From: Chitinophagaceae bacterium
Lineage (GTDB): Bacteria > Bacteroidota > Bacteroidia > Chitinophagales > Chitinophagaceae
NCBI GenBank assembly: GCA_016720565.1
Contig: JADKKJ010000011.1
Coordinates: 744,001 to 808,000, forward strand
Length of the DNA: 64,000 nt
Direction of reading: 5' to 3'
The notes beneath the pieces are model-generated. The model saw only the letters and a program-made list of their open reading frames with translations. It was not told where the DNA came from and searched no databases. The position numbers and the translations under genes are program-made. Below, piece by piece: positions 31,431 through 40,735 of the stretch. The number at the start of each line of letters is the position of its first letter. Positions within the stretch are counted from its first letter, which is position 1.

Positions 31431-32870
31431 ATGTTTAATAAGAGAACCAGGGTCAAAGAACTGCTGCAACAGGAACCGGCAGGCCAGGAAGTAACTGTAA
31501 TGGGTTGGGTAAGAACCTTTCGCAATAATCAATTCATAGCCCTTAACGATGGCAGCACCAATAATAATATTCAGGTTGTACTGGAACTGGGTCAGTTTGC
31601 CGATGAACTGCTGAAAAGGATCACCACCTCCGCATCATTACGCGTAAAAGGAACCATTCAGGCTTCTTTAGGAAAAGGGCAGAAAATGGACCTTAAAGCT
31701 TCTGAACTGGAGATACTGGGTGATTGCGATGCGGAGAAATATCCCCTGCAACCGAAAAAACACAGTCTTGAATTTTTGCGCGAGATAGCCCACCTTCGAT
31801 TCAGGACGAATACATTCGGATCGGTATTTCGTATAAGGCATTCGCTGGCATTTGCGGTACACAAATTCTTTCATGAAAAAGGTTTCGTGTACATGCATAC
31901 GCCCATTATCACCGCCAGCGATGCGGAAGGAGCAGGAGAGATGTTTCGGGTAACGAGTTTACCTTTTGATAATCCCCCACGCACCGAAGAAGGACAGATC
32001 GATTTCAAAAAAGACTTTTTTGGAAAAAGTACCAATCTTACAGTTAGCGGACAGCTGGAAGGAGAACTGGGCGCCACCGCTTTTGGTGAGATCTATACAT
32101 TCGGACCCACGTTCCGCGCCGAGAACAGCAATACAGCGCGCCACCTGGCCGAGTTCTGGATGATCGAACCGGAAATGGCTTTTTGCGACCTGGAAGACAA
32201 TATGAACCTGGCGGAAGAGTTTATTAAGTACCTCATCGGCTTCGCAATGGAAAATAACCGCGAGGACCTGGAATTCCTTTCACAGCGTTTGGCAGAAGAG
32301 GAAAAACAATTGCCACAGGATAAACGCAGCGAATTGGGGCTGATCGAAAAACTGGAATTTGTTTTGAATAACGAGTTTCAACGACTGACCTACACTGAGG
32401 CTATTGAGATCCTTCGCGAGAGCAATCACAATAAGAAAAAGAAATTTCAATACGAGATCACGGGTTGGGGTATGGACCTGCAAAGTGAACATGAGCGATA
32501 CCTGGTAGAGAAACATTTTAAAAAGCCCGTGATCCTTTCCAATTATCCCAAAGAGATCAAAGCCTTCTATATGCGGCAGAATGAAGATGGTAAGACGGTT
32601 GCTGCCATGGATATACTTGCGCCCGGTATTGGTGAGATCGTAGGTGGTTCTCAACGGGAAGAGCGTTTGGACAAACTCACCGAGCGAATGAAAGAAATGC
32701 ATATTCCCGAAGAGGAACTCTGGTGGTATCTTGATACCCGCCGATTCGGAACTGTTCCTCATGCAGGATTCGGTCTGGGCTTTGAAAGAATGGTACAATT
32801 CGTTACGGGTATGGCCAATATCAGGGATGTGATCGCATTTCCACGAACACCTGGATCTGCTGAGTTCTAA
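31431..32870 (+). CDS. asnS: Asparaginyl-tRNA synthetase
   Basis: Class IIb aminoacyl-tRNA synthetase charging tRNA-Asn. The N-terminal OB fold (about 20-110, with GWVRTFRNNQFIALNDGS) binds the anticodon; the catalytic domain has motif 2 (FGPTFRAENSNTARHLAEFWMIEPEM) and motif 3 (GFGLGFERMVQFVTG) and the family-specific AHLRFRTNTFG. The AsnS-type EMA in motif 2 separates it from AspS. At 479 residues it has the usual length plus a helical insert (about 275-310). It converges on recQ. Confidence 0.96.
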   Translation: MFNKRTRVKELLQQEPAGQEVTVMGWVRTFRNNQFIALNDGSTNNNIQVVLELGQFADELLKRITTSASLRVKGTIQASLGKGQKMDLKASELEILGDCDAEKYPLQPKKHSLEFLREIAHLRFRTNTFGSVFRIRHSLAFAVHKFFHEKGFVYMHTPIITASDAEGAGEMFRVTSLPFDNPPRTEEGQIDFKKDFFGKSTNLTVSGQLEGELGATAFGEIYTFGPTFRAENSNTARHLAEFWMIEPEMAFCDLEDNMNLAEEFIKYLIGFAMENNREDLEFLSQRLAEEEKQLPQDKRSELGLIEKLEFVLNNEFQRLTYTEAIEILRESNHNKKKKFQYEITGWGMDLQSEHERYLVEKHFKKPVILSNYPKEIKAFYMRQNEDGKTVAAMDILAPGIGEIVGGSQREERLDKLTERMKEMHIPEEELWWYLDTRRFGTVPHAGFGLGFERMVQFVTGMANIRDVIAFPRTPGSAEF

Positions 32871-32874
32871 CATC

Positions 32875-32890
32875 GAGCTTCGACAAGCTC
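32875..32890. repeat. Small intergenic hairpin between asnS and recQ
   Basis: GAGCTT and AAGCTC form a 6-base-pair stem with loop CGAC between the convergent asnS and recQ genes. The word CTTCGACAAGCTCAG recurs widely in Bacteroidota intergenic regions, as I recall. It may act as a weak bidirectional terminator; no long T tract is seen. Confidence 0.4.
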
Positions 32891-32928
32891 AGCTACCAGC
32901 AGACTCAGTTACCGGCTTTATTAATACA

Positions 32929-35217
32929 TCAGTTTCCGTAAACACTCAGGAATTTGATCCGCATGATCTTCAGCTGTTCCCAGTTGAAATTATACTCGGA
33001 TAATTCTTCCTGCGCCACCTGCAAAGAAGAGGTGGAACAGCCCTTGAAATATTCGAGGATCTCCTCCTGGTCATCTTCATCCAGCATTTCATCTATGGCG
33101 TAATCAAGGTTGAGGCGGGTGCCGCTGGCAGCGATGGTCTCCATCTCCTCCAGCATCTCATCCATTCTCCATCCCTTGTTTTTCGCAATAGTTTCCAGGG
33201 AAACTTTTTTATCGGTGTTCTGAATGATATAAACCTTATTCCCGCTTTTATTCACCACGCTCTTCATCACAAAATCATCGGGGCGTTCAATATTATTTTC
33301 CTCCACATATTTTTTGATCATGTCCACAAACGGTCGGCCGTATTTTATTGCCTTACCCTTGCTTACACCCTGGCATTTTTCCAGCCCTTCCAGTGTAATA
33401 GGATAAAAGGTAGACATGTCCTGAAGTGAGGCTTCAAGGAATACAACAAAAGGCGGAAGGCCTTTTTTCTTTGACTCTGACTGTCGAAGTTCTTTTAGCA
33501 TTTCAAATAACTTCTCATCGGTAGCGGCCCCGGTATTGGCTTCGGTATGTTCTTCATCATCCGCATTGGCATCGTCATAAAGATTGTTCAGTATGATCTG
33601 GAAGGATTTTGGCTTTTTCATGAATGCTTCGGCCTTCTTTGTAAGTTTAAGCACGCCATATTCCTCAATATCCTTTACAAGCAATCCCGCCAATAGCATT
33701 TGCCTCACCAGTGAATTCCAGAAGTGAAGATCGCGATCGTTCCCGCTGGCAAAAGCATTTAATCCTTCGTGTCGGAACATCTGGATCTGCGGAGTAAGTT
33801 TTCCGGAGATGATCTGCACCACGTAATCGGTAGCGAAACGTTCATCCAGTTCTTTCACTGCTTTCAATACAATAACAGCCTCTTCTTTGGCTTCGAGTTT
33901 TTCTTTCGGGTGAAGACAGTTATCGCAGCTGCCACAATTCTCCTGTTCATATTCTTCCCCGAAATAACTCATCAATACCTTACGGCGGCAAACGCCGGTT
34001 TCGGCAAAGCCCACAGTCTCGTTGATAAGCTGTGCGCCCACTTCCCTTTCACTAAGCGGTTTGTCGCGCATCAGGTGCTCCAGCTTACTAACATCTTTAT
34101 GTGAATAATACAACACGCATTTCCCTTCCATCCCGTCCCTTCCTGCCCGACCGGTTTCCTGGTAATAATTCTCAATGGATTTGGGAATATTATAGTGGAT
34201 AACAAAGCGGATATCGGGTTTATCTATACCCATTCCAAAAGCAATGGTGGCGCAGATAACCTGCATTTCTTCTCCCAGGAAAAGATCCTGTCTTTCAGAA
34301 CGAAGTTTACTATCAAGCCCGGCATGATAAGCTACGGCCTTAATACCATTAGCCATCAGCAGGTCGGCAAGTTCTTCTGTCGTTTTCCTGTTAAGCGTAT
34401 AAATAATGCCGCTCTTATTCTTCATGCCTTTTATGAAGCGAACAATATTCTCATCGGTCTGCGCTTTTTTGATCTTGGGCAAAACCTCGTAATAGAGGTT
34501 GGAACGATTAAAAGAAGAGATAAATATATTTGGCTTACGGAGGTCCAGGTTCTTTACGATATCACTCTGCACTTTGGGCGTGGCCGTAGCAGTAAGGGCG
34601 ATCACCGGTATATCGGGGTTGATCTTCACCATCATTTCCCGGAGGCGACGATATTCCGGACGAAAATCATGACCCCATTCTGAGATACAATGCGCTTCAT
34701 CAACAGCGAAAAAAGAAAGTTTAAGGTCAGCGAAAAATTCCAGGTTCTCCTGTTTGGTCAACGTCTCCGGCGCAACATATAACATTTTAGTATCGCCGCT
34801 GAGCAGGTCATCGTGAACCTCTTTGATCTCTTTTTTATTGAGTGTAGAGTTTAGAAAATGCGCGATATTATCCCTACTGCTAAAACCCCTTACCAGGTCA
34901 ACCTGGTTTTTCATCAGCGCGATAAGCGGGGATACAATGATTGCTACGCCTTCACTAACAAGGGCGGGAAGCTGGTAGCAAAGGCTTTTGCCTCCACCTG
35001 TTGGCATGATCACGAAGGTGTCGTGGCCCGCCATCAGTGATTCGATCGCCTTTTCCTGTGTTCCCTTGAATTTAGTAAAACCAAAATTTTCCCTGAGCGC
35101 CTGGTGAAGGTCAAAACGGGGAGCGGATGAACTGGTTTTTACGGATTCTTTTTTGGATTTAGCCGTTGCGGGTTTTTTGCCCCCTGCAGCAGGCTTTTTG
35201 GATATTACGGTTCCCAT
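32929..35217 (-). CDS. recQ: ATP-dependent DNA helicase RecQ
   Basis: 3'-5' DNA helicase for recombination repair. A basic Lys/Ala-rich N-terminal tail (1-34) precedes the helicase core, with MPTGGGKSLCYQ (Walker A), DEAHCISEWGHDFRPEYR and the motif VI QETGRAGRDG. The zinc-binding RecQ-Ct region has CxxC-type ligands in ENCGSCDNC, followed by a winged helix and an HRDC domain (about 545-630). The last 120 residues are an additional helical extension with an acidic centre (DEMLDEDDQEEILEYF). At 762 residues it is about 150 longer than E. coli RecQ, mostly from the tails. Confidence 0.95.
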   Translation of the reverse strand: MGTVISKKPAAGGKKPATAKSKKESVKTSSSAPRFDLHQALRENFGFTKFKGTQEKAIESLMAGHDTFVIMPTGGGKSLCYQLPALVSEGVAIIVSPLIALMKNQVDLVRGFSSRDNIAHFLNSTLNKKEIKEVHDDLLSGDTKMLYVAPETLTKQENLEFFADLKLSFFAVDEAHCISEWGHDFRPEYRRLREMMVKINPDIPVIALTATATPKVQSDIVKNLDLRKPNIFISSFNRSNLYYEVLPKIKKAQTDENIVRFIKGMKNKSGIIYTLNRKTTEELADLLMANGIKAVAYHAGLDSKLRSERQDLFLGEEMQVICATIAFGMGIDKPDIRFVIHYNIPKSIENYYQETGRAGRDGMEGKCVLYYSHKDVSKLEHLMRDKPLSEREVGAQLINETVGFAETGVCRRKVLMSYFGEEYEQENCGSCDNCLHPKEKLEAKEEAVIVLKAVKELDERFATDYVVQIISGKLTPQIQMFRHEGLNAFASGNDRDLHFWNSLVRQMLLAGLLVKDIEEYGVLKLTKKAEAFMKKPKSFQIILNNLYDDANADDEEHTEANTGAATDEKLFEMLKELRQSESKKKGLPPFVVFLEASLQDMSTFYPITLEGLEKCQGVSKGKAIKYGRPFVDMIKKYVEENNIERPDDFVMKSVVNKSGNKVYIIQNTDKKVSLETIAKNKGWRMDEMLEEMETIAASGTRLNLDYAIDEMLDEDDQEEILEYFKGCSTSSLQVAQEELSEYNFNWEQLKIMRIKFLSVYGN

Positions 35218-35536
35218 TTCACAATTTATTGAGGCCTGCTGGCCTCGTTTTATTCAAATGCTAATAATCAGATTATCTTAAGTTACTGTTTTTTGCCCGA
35301 ATCTGGTCAGGATGCAGAGAAATTTTACGCCGAAACGGCGATAGTTGAAGGTTCCTTCACACGTGTCTTTCTTATTCCAGCCTGAAAGCAAATAAAGTTG
35401 GCGAATTTACAATTTCAACCGCTTTTAACCGAGGGAAGAACCGTTAAAATTGGGGTCGTTTATTTACGGGGGTCTTTGGCCAAATCCTCTAATTTTGCTC
35501 AGAATTCTCCTGAATACGGGAGAATTCTAATAAAAC
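35218..35536. promoter_or_regulatory. Divergent recQ / kdsD intergenic region (319 bases)
   Basis: Contains no gene that I can support. A stem GAGGCC (35231-35236) with GGCCTC (35241-35246) lies in the recQ leader. A perfect -7 box TAATTTTG (35490-35497) should drive kdsD. Directly downstream a 10-base-pair perfect hairpin, AGAATTCTCC (35501-35510) and GGAGAATTCT (35519-35528), would form at the very 5' end of the kdsD transcript, ending eight bases before its ATG. Confidence 0.5.
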
Positions 35537-36499
35537 ATGACTGTTCCCATCAAAGAAATAGCTCTGAGAACCATAGAACTGGAAGCCAGTTCGATCGCGG
35601 GGCTCGCTTCTTTTATTAATGAAGATTTTGAAAAAGCGGTGCAGTCTTTAAAAGATTGTGGAGGCCGCGTTGTGATAAGCGGTATCGGCAAAAGTGCTGT
35701 GATCGCACAAAAGATCGTTGCCACCTTCAATTCCACCGGAACCCCTTCCATATTCATGCATGCTGCAGATGCCATACATGGAGACCTGGGCATCGTGCAG
35801 CAGAACGATGTAGTGATCATCATAAGTAAAAGCGGAGAAAGTCCGGAAATAAAACTGCTGGTCCCCCTGATCCGGAATTTTGGAAATATCATCATCGGTA
35901 TGACGGGCAATATGAATTCTTTCCTGGCCAAACACGCCAACCTGGTATTGAATACCACTGTGGAACAGGAGGCCTGCCCCAATAACCTTGCACCCACCAG
36001 CAGTACTACGGCCCAAATGGTAATGGGTGACGCACTGGCTGTTTGCCTGATGGAGTTAAAAGGATTTCGTTCGGATGATTTTGCAAAATTCCATCCCGGC
36101 GGAACTCTTGGTAAAAAATTATACCTGCGGGTGGCCGACCTTTACATAAACAATGAAAAACCGCAGGTAAAAGAAGAGCAGGGCCTTAAAGAGGTGATCG
36201 TTGAAATGACCACAAAAAGATTGGGTATTACTGCGGTGACCAACGATAAAGATGAATTGCTGGGACTAATTACCGATGGTGACCTGAGAAGATTATTAGA
36301 AACTGGCAGGTCCCTGGATGCTGTAAAGGCAAAAGATATCATGACCGCTAAACCAAAGACCGTTGAACCGGACACTCTGGCAGTGGGGGCCCTGGAGCTG
36401 CTTCGTAAATACGGGATCTCTCAGCTGGCGGTAACGCAGGCTGGAATATATAAAGGCATTATACACTTACACGACCTGATAAGAGAAGGATTGATCTGA
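35537..36499 (+). CDS. kdsD: Arabinose-5-phosphate isomerase (KpsF/GutQ family)
   Basis: Interconverts ribulose 5-phosphate and arabinose 5-phosphate, the first step towards Kdo for lipopolysaccharide. The SIS domain (about 30-180) has GRVVISGIGKSAVIAQKIVATFNSTG in its N-terminal part and the catalytic histidine region AADAIHGDLGIV; tandem CBS domains (about 205-320) follow. The 320-residue length is standard. manC follows 41 bases downstream on the same strand, so these two nucleotide-sugar precursor genes are probably co-transcribed. A 5' hairpin directly upstream may affect translation or stability. Confidence 0.93.
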   Translation: MTVPIKEIALRTIELEASSIAGLASFINEDFEKAVQSLKDCGGRVVISGIGKSAVIAQKIVATFNSTGTPSIFMHAADAIHGDLGIVQQNDVVIIISKSGESPEIKLLVPLIRNFGNIIIGMTGNMNSFLAKHANLVLNTTVEQEACPNNLAPTSSTTAQMVMGDALAVCLMELKGFRSDDFAKFHPGGTLGKKLYLRVADLYINNEKPQVKEEQGLKEVIVEMTTKRLGITAVTNDKDELLGLITDGDLRRLLETGRSLDAVKAKDIMTAKPKTVEPDTLAVGALELLRKYGISQLAVTQAGIYKGIIHLHDLIREGLI

Positions 36500-36540
36500 T
36501 TAATAAATGAATTACAAAATAGCCAGGGGGCTATCGATAT

Positions 36541-37623
36541 ATGAACAAACATCACTATGTAGCCATTATGGCTGGTGGTATCGGGAGCCGATTCTGGCCC
36601 ATGAGCAGAACGAATTTTCCAAAGCAATTCCTGGATATTCTTGGTACAGGAAAAACGCTGATACAACAAACCTTTGAACGATATTCAAAACTGGTTCCTG
36701 CCAGCAATATTTTTATCATTACCTCGCAGGAATATGTTTCTATTGTTAAGGACCAGGTACCAGAGATAATCGAAGAAAACATACTGGCAGAACCATCACG
36801 CAAGAACACGGCTCCCTGCATCGCCTATATCGCATTTAAATTATTTCAAAAAGACCCTGAGGCGGTAATGATAGCCGCACCTGCAGATAATCTTATTCTC
36901 GAGACCAGCGAGTTCATCAAGACGGCGAAAAAAGCGTTCAGTTTCGTAGAACATATCAATGCGCTGGTCACCATTGGTATCAAGCCCACCACACCCAACA
37001 CCGGTTATGGTTATATTCAGCACGATACACTGATGGCGGCTCCGGAAGTACATAAGGTAAAGACCTTCACAGAGAAGCCAAATGCCGAACTGGCCAAGGC
37101 CTTCATTGCCAGCGGAGATTTTCTTTGGAACGCAGGCATTTTCACCTGGAAAGTGAAGACCCTGCTCACGGCTTTTGAAAAATACCTTCCCGAAATGTAT
37201 GAGGTCTTCGCAGCAGAAAAAGATAAGTTCAACGGGCCAAAAGAAAAACAGGCATTGGAAGAAATATATCCTCAGTGCACCAACATATCTATTGATTTCG
37301 GCATTATGGAAAAAGCCGACAATGTATTTGTGATCCCTGCCTCGTTTGGCTGGAGCGACCTGGGCACCTGGAACAGCGCCTGGGAAAACAAAGACAAGGA
37401 TTATTTCGGCAACGCCGTGGTTGGAGATAATGTAATAGTAGTAGATGCACACAACTGCATGGTCCATGTACCCGACAACAAGCTGGTGATGCTCCAGGGA
37501 GCAAACGATTTCATCATTGTTGATACAAAAGATGTTTTGCTGATCTGCAAAAAAGAAAAAGAACAGGAGATAAAAGAGTACGTAGCCGAGGTAAAGAGGA
37601 ATAAGGGAGACAAATTCCTTTAA
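36541..37623 (+). CDS. manC: Mannose-1-phosphate guanylyltransferase
   Basis: Forms GDP-mannose from mannose 1-phosphate and GTP. The N-terminal nucleotidyltransferase signature AGGIGSRFWPMSR is at residues 11-23, followed by FPKQFLDI, the AAPADNLI metal-binding block and the FTEKPNAELAK pocket. At 360 residues it has only the transferase domain, without the mannose-6-phosphate isomerase half of the bifunctional type. Next to kdsD it suggests a small cell-surface sugar operon; the GT39 enzyme at 47093 may ultimately use mannose derivatives, though via a lipid donor. Confidence 0.93.
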   Translation: MNKHHYVAIMAGGIGSRFWPMSRTNFPKQFLDILGTGKTLIQQTFERYSKLVPASNIFIITSQEYVSIVKDQVPEIIEENILAEPSRKNTAPCIAYIAFKLFQKDPEAVMIAAPADNLILETSEFIKTAKKAFSFVEHINALVTIGIKPTTPNTGYGYIQHDTLMAAPEVHKVKTFTEKPNAELAKAFIASGDFLWNAGIFTWKVKTLLTAFEKYLPEMYEVFAAEKDKFNGPKEKQALEEIYPQCTNISIDFGIMEKADNVFVIPASFGWSDLGTWNSAWENKDKDYFGNAVVGDNVIVVDAHNCMVHVPDNKLVMLQGANDFIIVDTKDVLLICKKEKEQEIKEYVAEVKRNKGDKFL

Positions 37624-37664
37624 CATATTCCGGTTTTGCTTTAAATTGAAAAACAAAACCGACA

Positions 37665-40600
37665 ATGAAAAAATCCGCATGCCTTATAGCGATTTTCTTT
37701 ATTTGCTTTCATGTACGCGCTCAAAATTGGGACATGTGGAGCGACAGTATCATGAACATTCCTTCCAATGAATGGCAAAACGCATTAAGGATCGGAGACA
37801 GCCTGTATAAATTAGCTGAAGGAAAGAATCATGAGGGCGACAGCAGCTACGCTTATTTCCTGAATAATTATGGTTACAGGCACTCCGTGCGCGGCAACTA
37901 TAAAAAAGCCACGCAGGTTGGCGAGGAGGCATTGTCTGTTTTATCAAAGATCTTCGAACCAGGAACGGAGAGTTTGCTTATAATAGAATTTAATCTCTGC
38001 ACCAACTATAATAACCTGGGTGAAACCAGAAAGGCTATAACCATATTGCTGCCCCTGTTGGAGAAGTACAAAAAATACAGGGGTGAAGGAGATCCCTCTT
38101 ATGCCAAGTGCCTCAACACGCTCGGAACATTTTACTTCAATCTTGGCGACAACCCCACTGCTGAAAAATATTATTCCGAGGCGTACAAGATCAATTTAAA
38201 AGTGCGTGGTCCGGTAAGTGCTTCATATGCAACCAGCGCGGGTAATCTGGGGCTTCATTATGTGCGGGTAGGAGACTATGAAAAAGCGGAAAAGTATTTA
38301 TTTGAATGCCTGGCAGTTTACGACAGCCTTAAGTTGACACACACTGAAAACTATGCCAGCACCCTGGGTAGCCTGGGCGCTCTTTATTCAAATTTGGGGC
38401 TTTTTTCCAAAAGCGAATACTACAAAAAGAAGGCGCTCGAAGTTGAAAGGGCTGCAGTGGGTGATAGCCATCCTAATTATGCTATAGACCTGGGAAACAT
38501 GGGAAGCTTCTACATGGACCTTGGTGCTTATGGGAAATCTGAAACGCTTATAAAGCAAGCGATGGACATTATGATAAAAAGTCTTTCGCGTACAAATAAT
38601 TTTTATCAAACATTGCTGAACAATCTTGGGGTGCTGTATACTAAGATGCGGCAATATGAAAAGGCGGACAGCGTACTGCAGGCAGTGGTGGAGCTCAGAA
38701 AAACAACCCTGGGTGAAAAAAACCTGACCACCGCTTTATCTGTCATGAACTGGGGAGCACTGTTTCCGAAAACCGGTAACTATCGTAAAGCGGTCACCAT
38801 TATTGGGGAAGCCTATAAAATGTTCAAGGAAGGAAATGGCACCAACACGAATGCATTTGCCACCACAGCGCAAAATTATGGGCAGGCCTATGAGGGCTTA
38901 AATCTTTTCGATTCTGCAGCCTTAAAATATGAAGAGGGACTTGCGGTGAGGAAACAACTATATGGCGATAACAACAATAGTTATGCGACCATGCTGCAAG
39001 GCCTGGCCCGCGCCAATGCACAATCTGGTAAACAAAGGGTCGCCGAGGAACAGCTTGTCAGAAGCTCCTCTATTGTAATAAACAGCCTGGCGGGTGTATT
39101 TTCTTTTTTATCAGAACAGGAAAAGCAATCCTACCTCGACCAAAACATAAATACTAATATCAACAACCTGTTCATTCTATACAGGATCTATAAGAAGGAT
39201 CCATCCTTTGCAGCCATAAAAACAACTATTGAAACGCAGCTATTCTTTAAAGGTTTGATTCTCGACAATACACGAAGCCTTATTTCACAATTATCGCGCA
39301 GCAGGGATACGGGAATAAGCCGCCGCTACGCGGAATGGAAAGGGCTGCGAAAAGAGCTAGCGAAGCAATATGCGCTTCCTATCGCAAGACGAAGCCCGGA
39401 ACTTTCCTTCATGGAGCAGCGATCAGAGGACGTTGAAAAAGAGCTTACCAGGATGTCGGATGTTTTTAAGGCGGGGCGTGAGGTTAATCCCGTTAGTATA
39501 AAAGATGTATTCAATTCTCTTCAACAGAATGAGGCAGCTATAGAATTTGTAAGGTTCCCCATACAGTCGGGCGGGAGTGACAGTACGATGTACGCGGCTT
39601 TCCTTTTCCGCAAACAAGATTCCATTCCGCTGTTCATACCACTATGTGAGGAAAAACAATTGCAGCGGCTGTTTGACAGTGTGGGCAGCTCGGCTCAAAC
39701 AATGGTAAATAGTTTTTATCGCGGGGCGGGTACCAGCAGCACTGTATCGGCAGCTTCGCTTGGAAAGGAGATCTATAAACTGGTGTGGGCGCCCATTCAG
39801 CCCTATTTAAATGGGGTCAAAACAATAAGTTATTCACCAGCAGGAAAATTATACACGATCGCTTTTCATGCCATCCCTATTGACAGCAACAAACTTTTAC
39901 TGGATAAATATCGATTAAGACAGGTAAATAGTGTAAAAGACCTGCCCGCCCTTAATAGATCAAAAACTGCCGTTCCCGCTTCTGTTTGCCTGATGGGCAA
40001 TGCCAACTTTGATCTTTATGGAGAGGTGATGCGATATGGTGGCGAAGAGATCAATAAAACTGCGCGGGGCGGCGGTGGAAGCTGGTCGGCCTTACCCGGC
40101 ACAGCTCAAGAGATCAGCAAACTGCGATCGTTGTTTTTGGCAAAAAAGATCAATCCGTTGGTTTTTGTAAGAGACAGTGCGAAGGAGGAGTCATTCAGAT
40201 CCTTGAGCGGGCGGGCGCCGGCGGTGATACACCTCGCCACCCATGGATATTTTCTTCCTGAACCAACCGGCATAATGCCGGAGTACGACAGAGCGAATAT
40301 TTTCGCTTTATCTCCTAACCCGCTCATTCGTTCGGGCATAATATTAGCAGGTGCAAACACCGCCTGGAGTGGCGCGCCAGTTACCGGCGACAGGGAAGAC
40401 GGGGTGGTGACCGCCTATGAAATATCACAAATGGACCTTTCGGGTACTGATCTGGTAGTGCTTAGCGCCTGCGAAACGGCATTGGGTGATATCAGGGGTA
40501 CAGAGGGAGTGTTCGGTTTACAACGAGGCTTTAAGATGGCGGGAGTAAAAAAGATGATAGTCAGTTTATGGCAGGTACCCGACAAGGAGACCGCAGAACT

Positions 40601-40727
40601 AATGACCTCCTTTTACGCGTATTGGCTTAATGGAATGACCGTCTCTGGTGCATTCTCAAAAGCACAATCTGACATGAGAAAGAAATATTCACCGTATTAT
40701 TGGGCCGCGTTTGTGTTAGTAGAATAA
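37665..40727 (+). CDS. Secreted TPR-CHAT protein (caspase-like protease domain)
   Basis: A 1020-residue protein with a signal peptide (1-19, ending HVRAQ), about ten tetratricopeptide repeats (about 50-460) of the kinesin-light-chain type with GNLG-like and NLGVLY-like units, a helical linker, and a C-terminal CHAT domain (about 690-1020). The CHAT catalytic dyad is present: H860 in HLATHGYF and C936 in LSACETALG. CHAT proteases are caspase relatives; a few cytosolic ones act in immunity, but most such exported TPR-CHAT proteins have no known target. The export signal means it acts in the envelope or outside. It starts 41 bases after manC and is followed, eight bases later, by an exonuclease gene. 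Confidence 0.9.
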   Translation: MKKSACLIAIFFICFHVRAQNWDMWSDSIMNIPSNEWQNALRIGDSLYKLAEGKNHEGDSSYAYFLNNYGYRHSVRGNYKKATQVGEEALSVLSKIFEPGTESLLIIEFNLCTNYNNLGETRKAITILLPLLEKYKKYRGEGDPSYAKCLNTLGTFYFNLGDNPTAEKYYSEAYKINLKVRGPVSASYATSAGNLGLHYVRVGDYEKAEKYLFECLAVYDSLKLTHTENYASTLGSLGALYSNLGLFSKSEYYKKKALEVERAAVGDSHPNYAIDLGNMGSFYMDLGAYGKSETLIKQAMDIMIKSLSRTNNFYQTLLNNLGVLYTKMRQYEKADSVLQAVVELRKTTLGEKNLTTALSVMNWGALFPKTGNYRKAVTIIGEAYKMFKEGNGTNTNAFATTAQNYGQAYEGLNLFDSAALKYEEGLAVRKQLYGDNNNSYATMLQGLARANAQSGKQRVAEEQLVRSSSIVINSLAGVFSFLSEQEKQSYLDQNINTNINNLFILYRIYKKDPSFAAIKTTIETQLFFKGLILDNTRSLISQLSRSRDTGISRRYAEWKGLRKELAKQYALPIARRSPELSFMEQRSEDVEKELTRMSDVFKAGREVNPVSIKDVFNSLQQNEAAIEFVRFPIQSGGSDSTMYAAFLFRKQDSIPLFIPLCEEKQLQRLFDSVGSSAQTMVNSFYRGAGTSSTVSAASLGKEIYKLVWAPIQPYLNGVKTISYSPAGKLYTIAFHAIPIDSNKLLLDKYRLRQVNSVKDLPALNRSKTAVPASVCLMGNANFDLYGEVMRYGGEEINKTARGGGGSWSALPGTAQEISKLRSLFLAKKINPLVFVRDSAKEESFRSLSGRAPAVIHLATHGYFLPEPTGIMPEYDRANIFALSPNPLIRSGIILAGANTAWSGAPVTGDREDGVVTAYEISQMDLSGTDLVVLSACETALGDIRGTEGVFGLQRGFKMAGVKKMIVSLWQVPDKETAELMTSFYAYWLNGMTVSGAFSKAQSDMRKKYSPYYWAAFVLVE

Positions 40728-40735
40728 TAGTAGCT

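Noticed and set aside
36841..37680. A 279-codon open frame antisense to manC
   Set aside because: manC is a clear full-length enzyme; the antisense frame is rich in Phe, Cys and Tyr from reverse codon composition.
37665..40727. TPR-CHAT protein as a CRISPR type III-E (Craspase) component
   Set aside because: It has a signal peptide, and neither a CRISPR array nor a gRAMP/Cas7-11 gene is in the window.
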